41,090 nucleotides of DNA. Source: a virus. Shown one piece after another: positions 26,070 to 34,805 of the stretch (position 1 is its first letter; each line of letters starts with the position of its first letter). The stretch is taken from positions 1-41,090 of the IMG/VR virus record IMGVR_UViG_3300027784_000009. One strand, 5' to 3'. The position numbers were made by a program, and so were the translations under genes. The notes under the pieces are model-generated. The model had not been told where the DNA came from. It saw nothing but the letters and a program-made list of their open reading frames with translations, and made no database searches.

Positions 26070-26504
26070 TTATTTTAAAAATCTATCCCACCAATTATTT
26101 TCTTTAGACGCTATTTTTTTATGAGAAGTTTTAACTGAATTTATATTAGATAATGCTTCATTATAATCAATAACATATCCATTATCTTCAAAAATAGATT
26201 TTTCATCTCCTAATATCATAACTTTTATAACTTCCTCCCCTTTTGATGTTATTTCAATATCGTCTTCAATATGCTTAATTAAACCCTCATGTTCCATTCT
26301 TTTTATATCAGCATAAGAGCAAGTAATAGGTCGTTTATATATTCTATCACTACTATTTTTAGATTCTCCGTTGCGCCATATTTCAAATAAAGATTGTGCA
26401 GCTTGTGAATCTACCATTTTTTTTGTTCTATTAACACGTTTTTCTATATGTGGCATTAATTGTATAAGAGTATTCCAAAAATTAGGATCACTATTCTTAT
26501 TCAT
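26070..26504 (-). CDS. Winged-helix-like small phage protein
   Basis: The 144-residue product has a pattern typical of a winged helix near residues 55-100: YKRPITCSYADIKRMEHEGLIKHIEDD, then IEITSKGEEVIKVMILGDEKS. The block E-G-L-I...I-E-I-T-x-K-G-x-x-V-I-K is, from memory, common in proteins of environmental phages. A DNA-binding or protein-binding role is inferred. The gene overlaps the upstream one by 8 bases, with AAGGAG before its ATG. Confidence 0.6.
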   Translation of the reverse strand: MNKNSDPNFWNTLIQLMPHIEKRVNRTKKMVDSQAAQSLFEIWRNGESKNSSDRIYKRPITCSYADIKRMEHEGLIKHIEDDIEITSKGEEVIKVMILGDEKSIFEDNGYVIDYNEALSNINSVKTSHKKIASKENNWWDRFLK

Positions 26505-26754
26505 CAGAATTCTCCTTAAAATATTTTTCCATTATCTCATAAGCTTTTTTTGCATATTCTCTATCAGAATCCTTTATTTCTTCAGATAATTCATCATATG
26601 GGACAAAAAATTCTTCCCATCTTTTTTCTCTTTCTTCACTTAAATCTTCTTTTTCCATTAAAGATTCTGCCCATCCCCACCATTGTTCATGCTCTAAATT
26701 AGCAAGATCTTCTATAATCTGTTCTTTTTTTGTTGCAGTAATTATCTTTTTCAT
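26497..26754 (-). CDS. RyR-like domain protein
   Basis: The 85-residue product carries the RyR-domain pattern: DLANLEHEQWWGWAESLM, DLSEEREKRW, FVPYDELSEEIKDSDREYA. Phages and bacteria carry stand-alone copies of this domain; it may bind nucleotide-like ligands, but the role is unclear. It starts MKKIITATKK, a short basic tag. AAGGATA lies upstream of the ATG. Confidence 0.7.
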   Translation of the reverse strand: MKKIITATKKEQIIEDLANLEHEQWWGWAESLMEKEDLSEEREKRWEEFFVPYDELSEEIKDSDREYAKKAYEIMEKYFKENSDE

Positions 26755-26763
26755 AAAATATCC

Positions 26764-27531
26764 TTAATAATTAGTAAGAGTTGAACGACTTGGATATGGA
26801 CTTTCAGTATCTTTCTTATACCAACTATAAGGTTCATTTCTCAACTCTCTCCAATAGTGACCTTCTCCAACTTCTGGAGTGTTATAATGTCTCAAACCTT
26901 TAGTATATCTTCTTTGCCTTTGCTTATCTTTCATTCTATCTGTTAAAGACTCTTCATCAAAAGGCCATCTTCTTTCAAGCATTGGTAAGTCCATATGAGC
27001 CCAAGGACCTTGTATTCCTCTAGCTACTTTATATTCATTGATTTTTTTCTTCCCTAAAGAGGCCCAATATAAAAGCTTACTGACATATAATAATCTAGTT
27101 ATACATCTATGTGTCCAATCTATTCCTATTTTATAATCAATAGTTTTAGAAATTTGTTTATAAGAAAATGAATTAATATTTCTACCTATAGACATGTCTA
27201 TAATTTTTTTATATTCAGAATTGTCTAATTCTGGAAAACAATTAATAAATTTTATAAGATCTTTTAATGAAAATATAAACATCTTTTTTATATTTTCATC
27301 CATTATACACTTTCTATTTATTTTTAATACTAATAAAGAAATTAAATCATCCCATAATTCTCTCATTATATTTTTTTCTTTCTCTATTTCATCTTTTAAT
27401 ACTTCTCTAGATTTATCTATATTAAAAACGCACCACTTCCCATCTGGGTTTTTTATTTGACATTTGCCATCGTCTGTCAATTTAATCCCATAAAAAAGCA
27501 ACTCTTTTTTTAATAATGACCAAGTATTCAT
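26764..27531 (-). CDS. Unknown phage protein with conserved C-terminal tail
   Basis: The 255-residue product has a helical N-terminal two-thirds (several Leu/Ile/Lys-rich helices) and a polar, aromatic C-terminus: EYKVARGIQGPWAHMDLPMLERRW, then QRRYTKGLRHYN, EVGEGHYWRELRNEPYSWY and ESPYPSRS. From memory, this tail pattern recurs in proteins of related phages. No function is known. No clear ribosome site precedes the ATG. Confidence 0.6.
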   Translation of the reverse strand: MNTWSLLKKELLFYGIKLTDDGKCQIKNPDGKWCVFNIDKSREVLKDEIEKEKNIMRELWDDLISLLVLKINRKCIMDENIKKMFIFSLKDLIKFINCFPELDNSEYKKIIDMSIGRNINSFSYKQISKTIDYKIGIDWTHRCITRLLYVSKLLYWASLGKKKINEYKVARGIQGPWAHMDLPMLERRWPFDEESLTDRMKDKQRQRRYTKGLRHYNTPEVGEGHYWRELRNEPYSWYKKDTESPYPSRSTLTNY

Positions 27532-27552
27532 TTTCTATTTTTTTTTATTAAC

Positions 27553-28545
27553 TTAAAAATCAAAAAAGTTATTTCCCAAGTCGTCTGAATCACTTTCAGA
27601 ATCTTTATTAGACTTATTTCGTTTATTTTTTAATTTTTCCTGCTTTTGTTCTTTATCAACAAAATCTATACTATTTTGATCATTATCTTTACCTGCATAA
27701 TCATCAATTATATGTTGAAAAACATCAGAAACCTTAGATCTAGGTTTTCCACGACTATCTAATTCTATATCTGCTTCAAATGAATTCTTTGCTTCCTTTT
27801 TATCCCCAACAGGATTGATTGTTTTTTCTTTAGTTTTATTTTTTTTATTTACAGTTTTATTCACTGTTTTTTTATTTTTAACATTTTTCTCTTCTGTTTT
27901 TTTTACTTTTTCATCTTTAACATCATCTTCTTTCTTATCATTTTTTTCTTTATTATCTTCATCACCATCTATTTTAATACTTTTTGTTTCAGGAGTTGAC
28001 TCAGCCTCTTTTAAAGATTGCTTTTTAAAATCCCAAGAATATGATTTTTTTTCTTTTTCTGTATCTTTATTTTCAATTTTTAAATTATCTTCTTTTATCT
28101 TTTCATCCTGAGACTCTTTTACTTCAGATATTTTTTCATTCTCAGAATCTTTTATTTCTTCTTCTTCATCTTCTTCTATAAAGAAATCCTCTATTAAATC
28201 ATTTTTTATAACATCTATATACCCTAAAGAAGAAGCTTCAATAACATTAGAAACTTCAGAGAATTCCCTACTAACCACAATAGTAGCGTTACTACCGATT
28301 CGCCTATTATTAATTATAATTGGTCTAGGAAGATTATTTTTGATAAGTACCTTATTCTCTTCTATGAGTTGTTTAGGGATATCTTTATCAACTAGTTCTA
28401 TTTTTCCTCGTTGATAAGCTCCTCTAATAGAATCTAAATAAAGACTATTATATGGTATCTCAAAACATTGCCCAGGTAGCTTAGGACTATTTATACCTTT
28501 AATTGTTATGCTCCCCTTTACCTTGTCTGTGACTCTAAATAACAT
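27553..28545 (-). CDS. Unknown protein with N-terminal domain and charged tail
   Basis: The 330-residue product has a folded N-terminal domain (1-115, with VKGSITIKGINSPKLPGQCFEIPYN and LPRPIIINNRRIGSNATIVVSREF) that looks beta-rich. Then follow about 200 residues of Lys/Glu/Asp-rich, repetitive, probably disordered sequence. A segment YSWDFKKQSLKEAE resembles the FNLKK tags seen elsewhere. The strong AAGGAG supports the start. A structural protein with a flexible tail is a reasonable guess, no more. Confidence 0.55.
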   Translation of the reverse strand: MLFRVTDKVKGSITIKGINSPKLPGQCFEIPYNSLYLDSIRGAYQRGKIELVDKDIPKQLIEENKVLIKNNLPRPIIINNRRIGSNATIVVSREFSEVSNVIEASSLGYIDVIKNDLIEDFFIEEDEEEEIKDSENEKISEVKESQDEKIKEDNLKIENKDTEKEKKSYSWDFKKQSLKEAESTPETKSIKIDGDEDNKEKNDKKEDDVKDEKVKKTEEKNVKNKKTVNKTVNKKNKTKEKTINPVGDKKEAKNSFEADIELDSRGKPRSKVSDVFQHIIDDYAGKDNDQNSIDFVDKEQKQEKLKNKRNKSNKDSESDSDDLGNNFFDF

Positions 28546-28646
28546 TCTTTTATCTCCTTTTTAAATTAAACATTAAACTTTTATAATATATTATCGTCAA
28601 AAAAAATAAAAAACATAAAGAAAAAAGAATGGAATATTTAAATAAT

Positions 28647-29090
28647 TTATATTCTTTTTATTTGATTCTTACGTCTTTTATTCAACAAATTCTGATATAC
28701 ATCTTTATTTAACACTCTTCCTTGCATATTATGGGGGCCAATAGGATCTGGTTTATTATAAGGAATGATATCTTCATGAGAAACAAATCTATTATCATTA
28801 GCTCCTTCACCTGTAGGTATTTCTTGGTCCATCAATATAGATTCTGTAGGTAGATCTTTATCAGCAGGTAAAGGTTCATTATATTTATCTTCTATTTGAC
28901 TATAATCTTTAGGAAAAAGTTTTCCCCTAGCTCTTCCTCCCATAAAATGATCCTGAGCAGGTTGAGTTAATTGAAAACTATTTGGATTTTTACCATAGGG
29001 ATTCCTATATCTCTCATCAGGATCTTCCATTTTAGGAATATTTCCCCTATAAGATATTTTTTTTAAATATTTTTTATACCAATTAACCAT
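28647..29090 (-). CDS. Unknown small phage protein
   Basis: The 147-residue product is polar and Pro/Asn-rich and begins MVNWYKKYLKKISYRG, a basic-aromatic segment. It includes LPADKDLPTESILMDQE, which resembles the D...MG.E motifs in the C-terminal part of the scaffold protein (P-S-D-K-G-T-M-G-N-E). That shared motif suggests both act in the same assembly. No known domain is seen. The ribosome site is weak. Confidence 0.55.
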   Translation of the reverse strand: MVNWYKKYLKKISYRGNIPKMEDPDERYRNPYGKNPNSFQLTQPAQDHFMGGRARGKLFPKDYSQIEDKYNEPLPADKDLPTESILMDQEIPTGEGANDNRFVSHEDIIPYNKPDPIGPHNMQGRVLNKDVYQNLLNKRRKNQIKRI

Positions 29091-29104
29091 AATCTTATAT
29101 CAAA

Positions 29105-30046
29105 TTACATAGGGAAATATTTATTAGTTGCATATTGTATATTCTCATTTACATTATCAAATACATTAATATTCTCTATAACTTCTCCTGCTCTATTAAT
29201 AATATCGATACTACCATCTTCTCTAGGTCTTAAATCTAATTCAATATCATCTCTATGTCTTTCTATATCATCTATAGCATCTGTCATAGCATCTTCTCTA
29301 GCTTTTTGATCTATATCTAGACCTTCATCTATTGTACCTATACCCTCACCTACTTCATCTAAACCTACTTCATCTTCAACAGGAGACATAACTGGAACCA
29401 TTTGAGCTAATAATTTAGATTTCACATTATTAATATCATTAATCATTTGAACTTCTTTATTATTTAATTCCCTATTTTCTTTAGAAGCAGAAGCATATAT
29501 ATGAAACAAAAGAGCATCTGCATCTTTTAATGAAGCCATGACCATTTTAACAGGTTCTTTTTCTTTAAATCTATGAGGAGAATTTTGTAGTTGAGAATTA
29601 GAATCAGGAATATTATCATCTACTTTTCTTTTTTCACCTAATAATTGTACTCCAATATATTTATCCCAAAAATCAGTATCATCATCTTTAGTTTGTTCTT
29701 TTTTAAATGCCTCTCTTTTTTCCTGATCATAAGATTCAGATTCCAAATTAATAGGCATTATCGGAGTGTCCCAATCATCTGAACGCTTTTTGTTATAAAC
29801 CTTTTCTGACTCATCCATCTGTTTTTCAGTAACGACATTAGATTCCTTTTCTTTTCTATTTTCTGATATTTGTCCCTCAAGAGTTTTTATATTATCTAAT
29901 TCCTTTTTAGGAATAGATGAATTGATATTTTTATCTGAATCAACAGATATATCAGTCTCTTTAGTTTTATCACTCAACATTAAATTATAATTTCTATATC
30001 CTTTTCCAGCTTTCTTTTTTAATTTATTTTTTTTAAAATTAAACAT
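29105..30046 (-). CDS. Unknown acidic phage protein carrying a VTEKQ motif
   Basis: The 313-residue product begins MFNFKKNKLKKKAGKG (basic tag). It then has a disordered charged region that contains VVTEKQMDESEK, the same motif found five times in the scaffold protein. The C-terminal 100 residues are acidic and helical (DEGLDIDQKAREDAMTDAIDD), with a final strand-like stretch (ENINVFDNVNENIQYATNKYFPM). The AAGGGG site is good. It directly follows the large terminase. It may be a minor head or scaffold-associated protein, by location and the shared motif. Confidence 0.55.
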   Translation of the reverse strand: MFNFKKNKLKKKAGKGYRNYNLMLSDKTKETDISVDSDKNINSSIPKKELDNIKTLEGQISENRKEKESNVVTEKQMDESEKVYNKKRSDDWDTPIMPINLESESYDQEKREAFKKEQTKDDDTDFWDKYIGVQLLGEKRKVDDNIPDSNSQLQNSPHRFKEKEPVKMVMASLKDADALLFHIYASASKENRELNNKEVQMINDINNVKSKLLAQMVPVMSPVEDEVGLDEVGEGIGTIDEGLDIDQKAREDAMTDAIDDIERHRDDIELDLRPREDGSIDIINRAGEVIENINVFDNVNENIQYATNKYFPM

Positions 30047-30127
30047 TATTAACCCCTTAATATATTATTATTTCACTTTAATTTATTTATTTCAAAAAAA
30101 TCAATATAAAACCTTTTATTAAAATAT

Positions 30128-32035
30128 TTATCTCTTTCTATTTGGCCAGCTATTTCTTCTTTCTAATTGAGAAGAAACCTGTTGTCCAGTTCCATATCCA
30201 TAAGGAGTTCCTTGCATAGAACGCCATAAAACCTGATTTGAACTAGGAGCTCCAAGACTTACTCTATGTGATGATGGTAATTTATTAACTGAATGATCAA
30301 CAGCATTATAAGTAGCAGCAGCTAGACAATCTACTATATCATCAGTTTTTTGCCCATCTCCTTCGCTCTTTGGAAAAACCTTAAATCCTTTTTCAGTATA
30401 TTTTCTTTGAAGTTCTATCATTTCTTGTCTTAAAACATGGTGATAAGGAATTTTTATTCTACCTAAATTAATTAAGTCTTCTAACTCTCCATATATTAAA
30501 TACTTATAATGATTATTGAACCTTGTTAATTTATTTGGAATATTATTTTTTCTTAATTTTTTTATACTTTCCCTACTTGTCCATTGATCATAAGTTAATA
30601 ATCCTATATGAAATCTTCTCTTTAATCCAATTATATATTCTAAAACTTTATCTGGATCAATAGGACCTCTAGTAGGTTCCCAAAATTTTATATGATCTAC
30701 AATTATATTATATTCAGATTCCTTAGTTTGCTTATTAAGATAATATTCTTTATGCAAAATAACTAATGCATAATTATGGCTAGATGTTGCAGGATCAATA
30801 TGAGCAAAATAAACTTTACCAGGTTCTCCTTTAGCTTTATCCTGTATATTAGTTACAAAACATTTATTAACTTGTTCTTCAGTAAAGAAATTTTGAGCTC
30901 CAGTTCCACTAAATTCAGCTCCAAACTCCATTAAAAATTCTGCTTCGCTCATATCTTGTCGTTGCTCTCTTAAAGACTCCCTTGTATGAGTAGGATTAAC
31001 ATCCCAAGTAGGAAGTCTACAAGTCAACCTTCTTGGAGACTGTGGAGATGTTATAAATAGATCATAAAACTTCCCCTCTTTCGCTCTTGGGGATGATATA
31101 CTAATAACTTTACCATCATAAAATCTTTGTGAAACTATTTTTTGCCCATGTTCATCTAATTTAAAATTTCCTTTTTCATCTTTAAAATATTCTCTTCTAC
31201 AATAAGTAGTTACAGTTGGAGTTAAAGCAGAATAGATTCTATCTCCTGATGAAGAACCCCCAGTTTTCTTATAAGAAGCAACCTCATCAAGTATTAGAAC
31301 TATACAACCAATACCTAACAAAGTATCTGAATTACTATGTCCAACTATAACACCTACAGAGCCTCTTTTTGGAGGTAATCCTTTTTCCTTAAATTCAATA
31401 TTATCTTTTTTATCTTGTGGGGTTAATAAATATATAGATGATTTTCCAACTCCTTCTTTAATATATTTATCAGCAAAATAATTACTAAATAATAATTTTT
31501 CTCTAATTTCTTTAAAAGCTGTCCCAGCCTGTTCTTTAGAATTAGCTACAGTTAAAATATTAATTGGAGCAGAAGAAGATAATTCATATAACTGATAAGG
31601 ATCTCCACCAGGACATTCTAATATTTTCATTGCTTCATATAAAGCAATAATACTTACTAAAAAATCTTTTCCACTTCGTCTTCCCCATACTAAAACCAAT
31701 TCATTAAATAATTCTCCACTATGATATTTTCCTAATAAATTACCTCTATCATTATTATCTAATCCTAGTTCTTCACAAGCGGTAATTTCTTCTTCTGATA
31801 ATTCTATATTTTCATTACCTATAGTCCCTCTGTAGAATGCCTTTAAAACAGTTTTTTGCATTGGGTAAAGAACAATTGGATTGGTAGGATGATTTGCTAA
31901 ACCTAGCCATTCAGGGCTTTCACAAAATGTTATTATATCAGGGATATACCCAGTAGAGCTAGACTGAGATGAAATACTTGATTTTAACTGAGTTAAAAGA
32001 TCTCCTAGTTTTTTTTTCTTTTTATAATTTGCCAT
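30128..32035 (-). CDS. terL: Terminase large subunit
   Basis: The product has 635 residues from the ATG at 32035, the start I prefer over a TTG at 32050; neither has a strong ribosome site. Residue numbers here count from the TTG. Walker A is VWGRRSGKD (residues 121-129). Walker B is VLILDEVAS (251-259, acidic pair D255-E256). The C-terminal nuclease has D419 (AHIDPATSS), D488 (LLTYDQW) and D570-D571 (GQKTDDIVDCLAAAT), as in RNase-H-like terminases. It translocates genomic DNA into the procapsid through the portal and cuts it. No small terminase subunit is recognisable; the 151-residue protein just upstream is a candidate by position only. Confidence 0.95.
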   Translation of the reverse strand: MANYKKKKKLGDLLTQLKSSISSQSSSTGYIPDIITFCESPEWLGLANHPTNPIVLYPMQKTVLKAFYRGTIGNENIELSEEEITACEELGLDNNDRGNLLGKYHSGELFNELVLVWGRRSGKDFLVSIIALYEAMKILECPGGDPYQLYELSSSAPINILTVANSKEQAGTAFKEIREKLLFSNYFADKYIKEGVGKSSIYLLTPQDKKDNIEFKEKGLPPKRGSVGVIVGHSNSDTLLGIGCIVLILDEVASYKKTGGSSSGDRIYSALTPTVTTYCRREYFKDEKGNFKLDEHGQKIVSQRFYDGKVISISSPRAKEGKFYDLFITSPQSPRRLTCRLPTWDVNPTHTRESLREQRQDMSEAEFLMEFGAEFSGTGAQNFFTEEQVNKCFVTNIQDKAKGEPGKVYFAHIDPATSSHNYALVILHKEYYLNKQTKESEYNIIVDHIKFWEPTRGPIDPDKVLEYIIGLKRRFHIGLLTYDQWTSRESIKKLRKNNIPNKLTRFNNHYKYLIYGELEDLINLGRIKIPYHHVLRQEMIELQRKYTEKGFKVFPKSEGDGQKTDDIVDCLAAATYNAVDHSVNKLPSSHRVSLGAPSSNQVLWRSMQGTPYGYGTGQQVSSQLERRNSWPNRKR

Positions 32036-32050
32036 AAATATACTATACAA

Positions 32051-32500
32051 TTATATTGATGGATTTTCCTCTATATTTTCTTCATTTATAGGAAAACCAG
32101 ATAATTCTGAAAGATAAGCAAAAGATTGTCTTACTATAATATTATTATCATATAAAAAATCATTAACAGAATTATATTTATCAGATATATAATTTTGAAA
32201 ATTTTTCAAAGTTCTAATATATAATCTTACAGATATGTTTAAAGATCTTTCTACTTTATCTTTTGATTCATCTATAGAGTCTAATAATTTTATTTTGTAA
32301 AAATTATCATAAGAAATATTAGAATCTCTTATTAATATTTTTTCATTATTATTATCTAAAATATATTCACCATCATATTTTAAATATTCTCTTCCATCTA
32401 TACTATTATAAGCATCATTAAGTTTTTCTACAGATTTATCATTACATTCAAAGGAATCTGATATCTTATTCATAAAATTTATGTAAATATATTTATCCAT
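32051..32500 (-). CDS. Small unknown protein between TIGR03790-like gene and terminase
   Basis: From the ATG at 32500 (a GTG at 32506 is also possible) the product has 149 residues. It is polar and helical, rich in Asn, Asp, Tyr and Ile, with a segment SLNISVRLYIRTLKNFQNYISDKYN. No HTH or other family pattern is clear. Its place just before terL is where small terminase genes often lie, but I see no motif to support that role. Confidence 0.5.
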   Translation of the reverse strand: MDKYIYINFMNKISDSFECNDKSVEKLNDAYNSIDGREYLKYDGEYILDNNNEKILIRDSNISYDNFYKIKLLDSIDESKDKVERSLNISVRLYIRTLKNFQNYISDKYNSVNDFLYDNNIIVRQSFAYLSELSGFPINEENIEENPSI

Positions 32501-32535
32501 TATCACTCGTTATATCTATTGAATCTATATTAAAA

Positions 32536-34410
32536 TTAAGTATAAATAATATCTTTATACACTTCTTCAGAAAGAAATTCATTAACTACTCCATAGTTAA
32601 CATAATTTTCATCCATTGCATCGAATTGTTTAACTCTAAAATAATATTCTTTTCCTCTTTCTAGATAATCACTTTCTGAACTTTCAAATCTAATTTTTCT
32701 ATTAGCATATTTAGAAGGTACCCCAAACGGAGACATTTTTGTAAATATGCTTTTTTCTACTTCATAAAACCATTCCCCTTCTTGATAACTATAAAATTCT
32801 TTTATAATATTATTAAAAGTATCATCTTTAGATACTTCTATTTTAAAATGATAATTAGTTATACCAAAATAAACATCTTCTATTATATGCTCTATCTCCC
32901 ACCATCCCTCATCATATAAATTTTCCTCATTTATTTTAATATCATCATATACACTATTAGATAATCTACTTACTTTATATCCTTTTTCTATAAGAAAATC
33001 ATTAATATTTGGATTTCTTTTATCTAATCCCCAATATAAATATAATTCTTCAGGATAAGAAAATAAACTATTCAAAACATCTTTAAATAACATTTTACGA
33101 TGTTCAAAATCAAATTCATTATATAAATCATTAACTTCATATATCTTACTTAAAACAAAATCTCTATTATTAGAAGTTAAATCTATTATATCATCTCTTA
33201 AACTTTTTAAAGTTAGATTTTTTTTATACAAATAAGCGATAGACCTTGCTATGTTTTTTTCTGTTTTTTGCCATAAATAGCCATCATCTAATATTTCAAC
33301 ATCATAATTTTCTCTAGGAGGAAAAGAAACCTTTGTTAAAGGATCCCCAAAAAGAGTGACTGTCCAATTAAAATAAGGTAATGAAAATAAATAAGCCTCC
33401 CCTATAGAAGCTCTTCTCCTTAATGCTCTAAAAAAAGAAGAGGGATTTAGGTAACTATCTACTCCACCATTAGAAAGAGAACCAGCAGCATTGGCATACC
33501 CTGCTCTCAACGCAAGCGGAACTAACTTTCTACTATTTTCATCTCGAACACCATTAGCCCCATCATGTCCAGCATTATAAAACATAGTTCTTAAAGAACT
33601 TGAATGTTGAAAAAAAGAATCATTTGAATCAGAGGTTGACCATAACCAAGAAAAAACATCATTTCTAATAAATGGGAAAACTGGATTAGAACTAATATCT
33701 CTAGTAAAAAAACTATCTAGATACAAACCTGGTAAAATATATTCTTTAAAATATGTTAATTCATTCTTATATTCATCAACATGTTCATCATATTCATCAG
33801 AATACATATCTAGATAAAACCTACCATCTAAATATAAAGAACTATTTATTTTCCTTGAATTATTTAGAAATTCTTTTACCCAATATAAACTAGGTCCATC
33901 AATTCTAGATACAATTAAAGCATATTCAGCATCTTTACTTGAAAATCTTCTAAATTCTTGTCTATCGTATAATGGATTTGATATTTTTAAATCTATATCA
34001 CCCTCATTTACAAGCATATATGATAATGCAGAAGTTGTTGATATTATTTTTTCCTCTTCTAAACCATAAATAGAAGGATTTGATATCTTAAAACCACCAG
34101 GTATCTTAAATCCTAAAACTATTCCCCATACCTTCATACCTTCAAAATCATCATCTTGTAAAGCATCTTTAATAGGATTTAATATTTCATTTTTAAAATC
34201 ATCTTCACTATTTAAAATTTCTATTGAAGAACAATTGATACCGATACACTGCCCATTTATTTCCCAATTTTCATTTTCAATTATATAATTTTCATCTTCA
34301 TCATAATCTAGACTATATATATTGGCATAATAAAACGCAAATTCTTTACTATCTTGATCAGAAGCATTATAAATAATAACAATATTTGTTTTATTAAAAT
34401 TAGGTTCCAT
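32536..34410 (-). CDS. TIGR03790-like protein (caspase/hemoglobinase-like fold)
   Basis: The product has 624 residues. The first 360 follow the TIGR03790 family pattern: NIVIIYNASDQDSKEFAFYYA at the start, LIVSRIDGPSLYWV near 166-177, YLDGRFYLD near 193-201, GYANAAGSLSNGG near 304-316, and RASIGEAYLFSLPYF...TLFGDPLT near 333-359. TIGR03790 proteins are bacterial, usually secreted, and resemble a peptidase fold, but their activity is unproven. A possible His/Cys pair cannot be assigned. The C-terminal 260 residues are unlike anything I know, but DTFNNIIKEFY and KEYYFRVKQFD suggest a Fn3-like segment near the end. No signal peptide is visible. It is the first gene after a terminator, just upstream of the terminase cluster. 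Confidence 0.6.
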   Translation of the reverse strand: MEPNFNKTNIVIIYNASDQDSKEFAFYYANIYSLDYDEDENYIIENENWEINGQCIGINCSSIEILNSEDDFKNEILNPIKDALQDDDFEGMKVWGIVLGFKIPGGFKISNPSIYGLEEEKIISTTSALSYMLVNEGDIDLKISNPLYDRQEFRRFSSKDAEYALIVSRIDGPSLYWVKEFLNNSRKINSSLYLDGRFYLDMYSDEYDEHVDEYKNELTYFKEYILPGLYLDSFFTRDISSNPVFPFIRNDVFSWLWSTSDSNDSFFQHSSSLRTMFYNAGHDGANGVRDENSRKLVPLALRAGYANAAGSLSNGGVDSYLNPSSFFRALRRRASIGEAYLFSLPYFNWTVTLFGDPLTKVSFPPRENYDVEILDDGYLWQKTEKNIARSIAYLYKKNLTLKSLRDDIIDLTSNNRDFVLSKIYEVNDLYNEFDFEHRKMLFKDVLNSLFSYPEELYLYWGLDKRNPNINDFLIEKGYKVSRLSNSVYDDIKINEENLYDEGWWEIEHIIEDVYFGITNYHFKIEVSKDDTFNNIIKEFYSYQEGEWFYEVEKSIFTKMSPFGVPSKYANRKIRFESSESDYLERGKEYYFRVKQFDAMDENYVNYGVVNEFLSEEVYKDIIYT

Positions 34411-34457
34411 TAATTATTCTTCTAAAAAAATATATTTTATACTAATTTTTATTCATA

Positions 34458-34560
34458 TTTTTCCCCACAAAACCTTTATAAAAAAACCTACGCGTGTGGG
34501 GAAAAAGCCAATATAAGAAATGATCAATTATTATATATTTATAATTCCACACGCATAGGT
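34458..34560 (-). terminator. Long-stem terminator with an alternative pairing
   Basis: On the minus strand, ACCTATGCGTGTGG (34560-34547) can pair with CCACACGCGTAGGT (34499-34486) across 47 bases, with one G-U pair, directly followed by a run of Ts: a typical intrinsic terminator. The right arm overlaps CCCCACA (34501-34495), which can instead pair with TGTGGGG (34469-34463), extended by five A-T pairs. It separates the nucleotide-metabolism genes from the terminase cluster. The flanking 34411-34607 has no gene. Confidence 0.7.
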
Positions 34561-34607
34561 ATAAATTAAAAATACAGCTTTACACTTTATAATATTACAA
34601 TTTTTAC

Positions 34608-34727
34608 TTATTTATTTTCAACTTTTGTTACTTTTTTATCAATATAAGCCCAAAGAATTTTACCTAATCTAATTATAATTGGGGAAAATATTGCACCTAT
34701 AATCAAACCAACAATAAAACTAAACAT
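34608..34727 (-). CDS. Small single-span membrane protein
   Basis: The 39-residue product starts at an ATG with AAGGAG. Residues 2-19 (FSFIVGLIIGAIFSPIII) are hydrophobic and could span the membrane; a basic tail (KKVTKVENK) should face the cytoplasm. Tiny proteins with GLIIGAIF are frequent in phages and are usually of unknown role. Confidence 0.65.
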   Translation of the reverse strand: MFSFIVGLIIGAIFSPIIIRLGKILWAYIDKKVTKVENK

Positions 34728-34805
34728 AATTTTCTCCTTTTTTTAATAATATTAATTATCATTTAAATTATATTATTTTTTTAAAAAACCTTTTATTTAT
34801 TTTTA

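Noticed and set aside
2213-28111. Many plus-strand open frames of 60-130 codons opposite minus-strand genes
   Set aside because: All overlap well-supported minus-strand genes and have Ser/Phe/Ile-rich compositions expected from reversed AT-rich coding DNA. None has a recognisable domain.
32051-32500. Small terminase subunit
   Set aside because: Position before terL fits, but no helix-turn-helix or typical coiled-coil pattern is visible, so it is left as unknown.
34536-34543. TATAAATA on the minus strand, like a T4 late promoter
   Set aside because: It lies inside the loop of the terminator, and such octamers are expected by chance in DNA this AT-rich. No T4-like late regulators are seen in the window.
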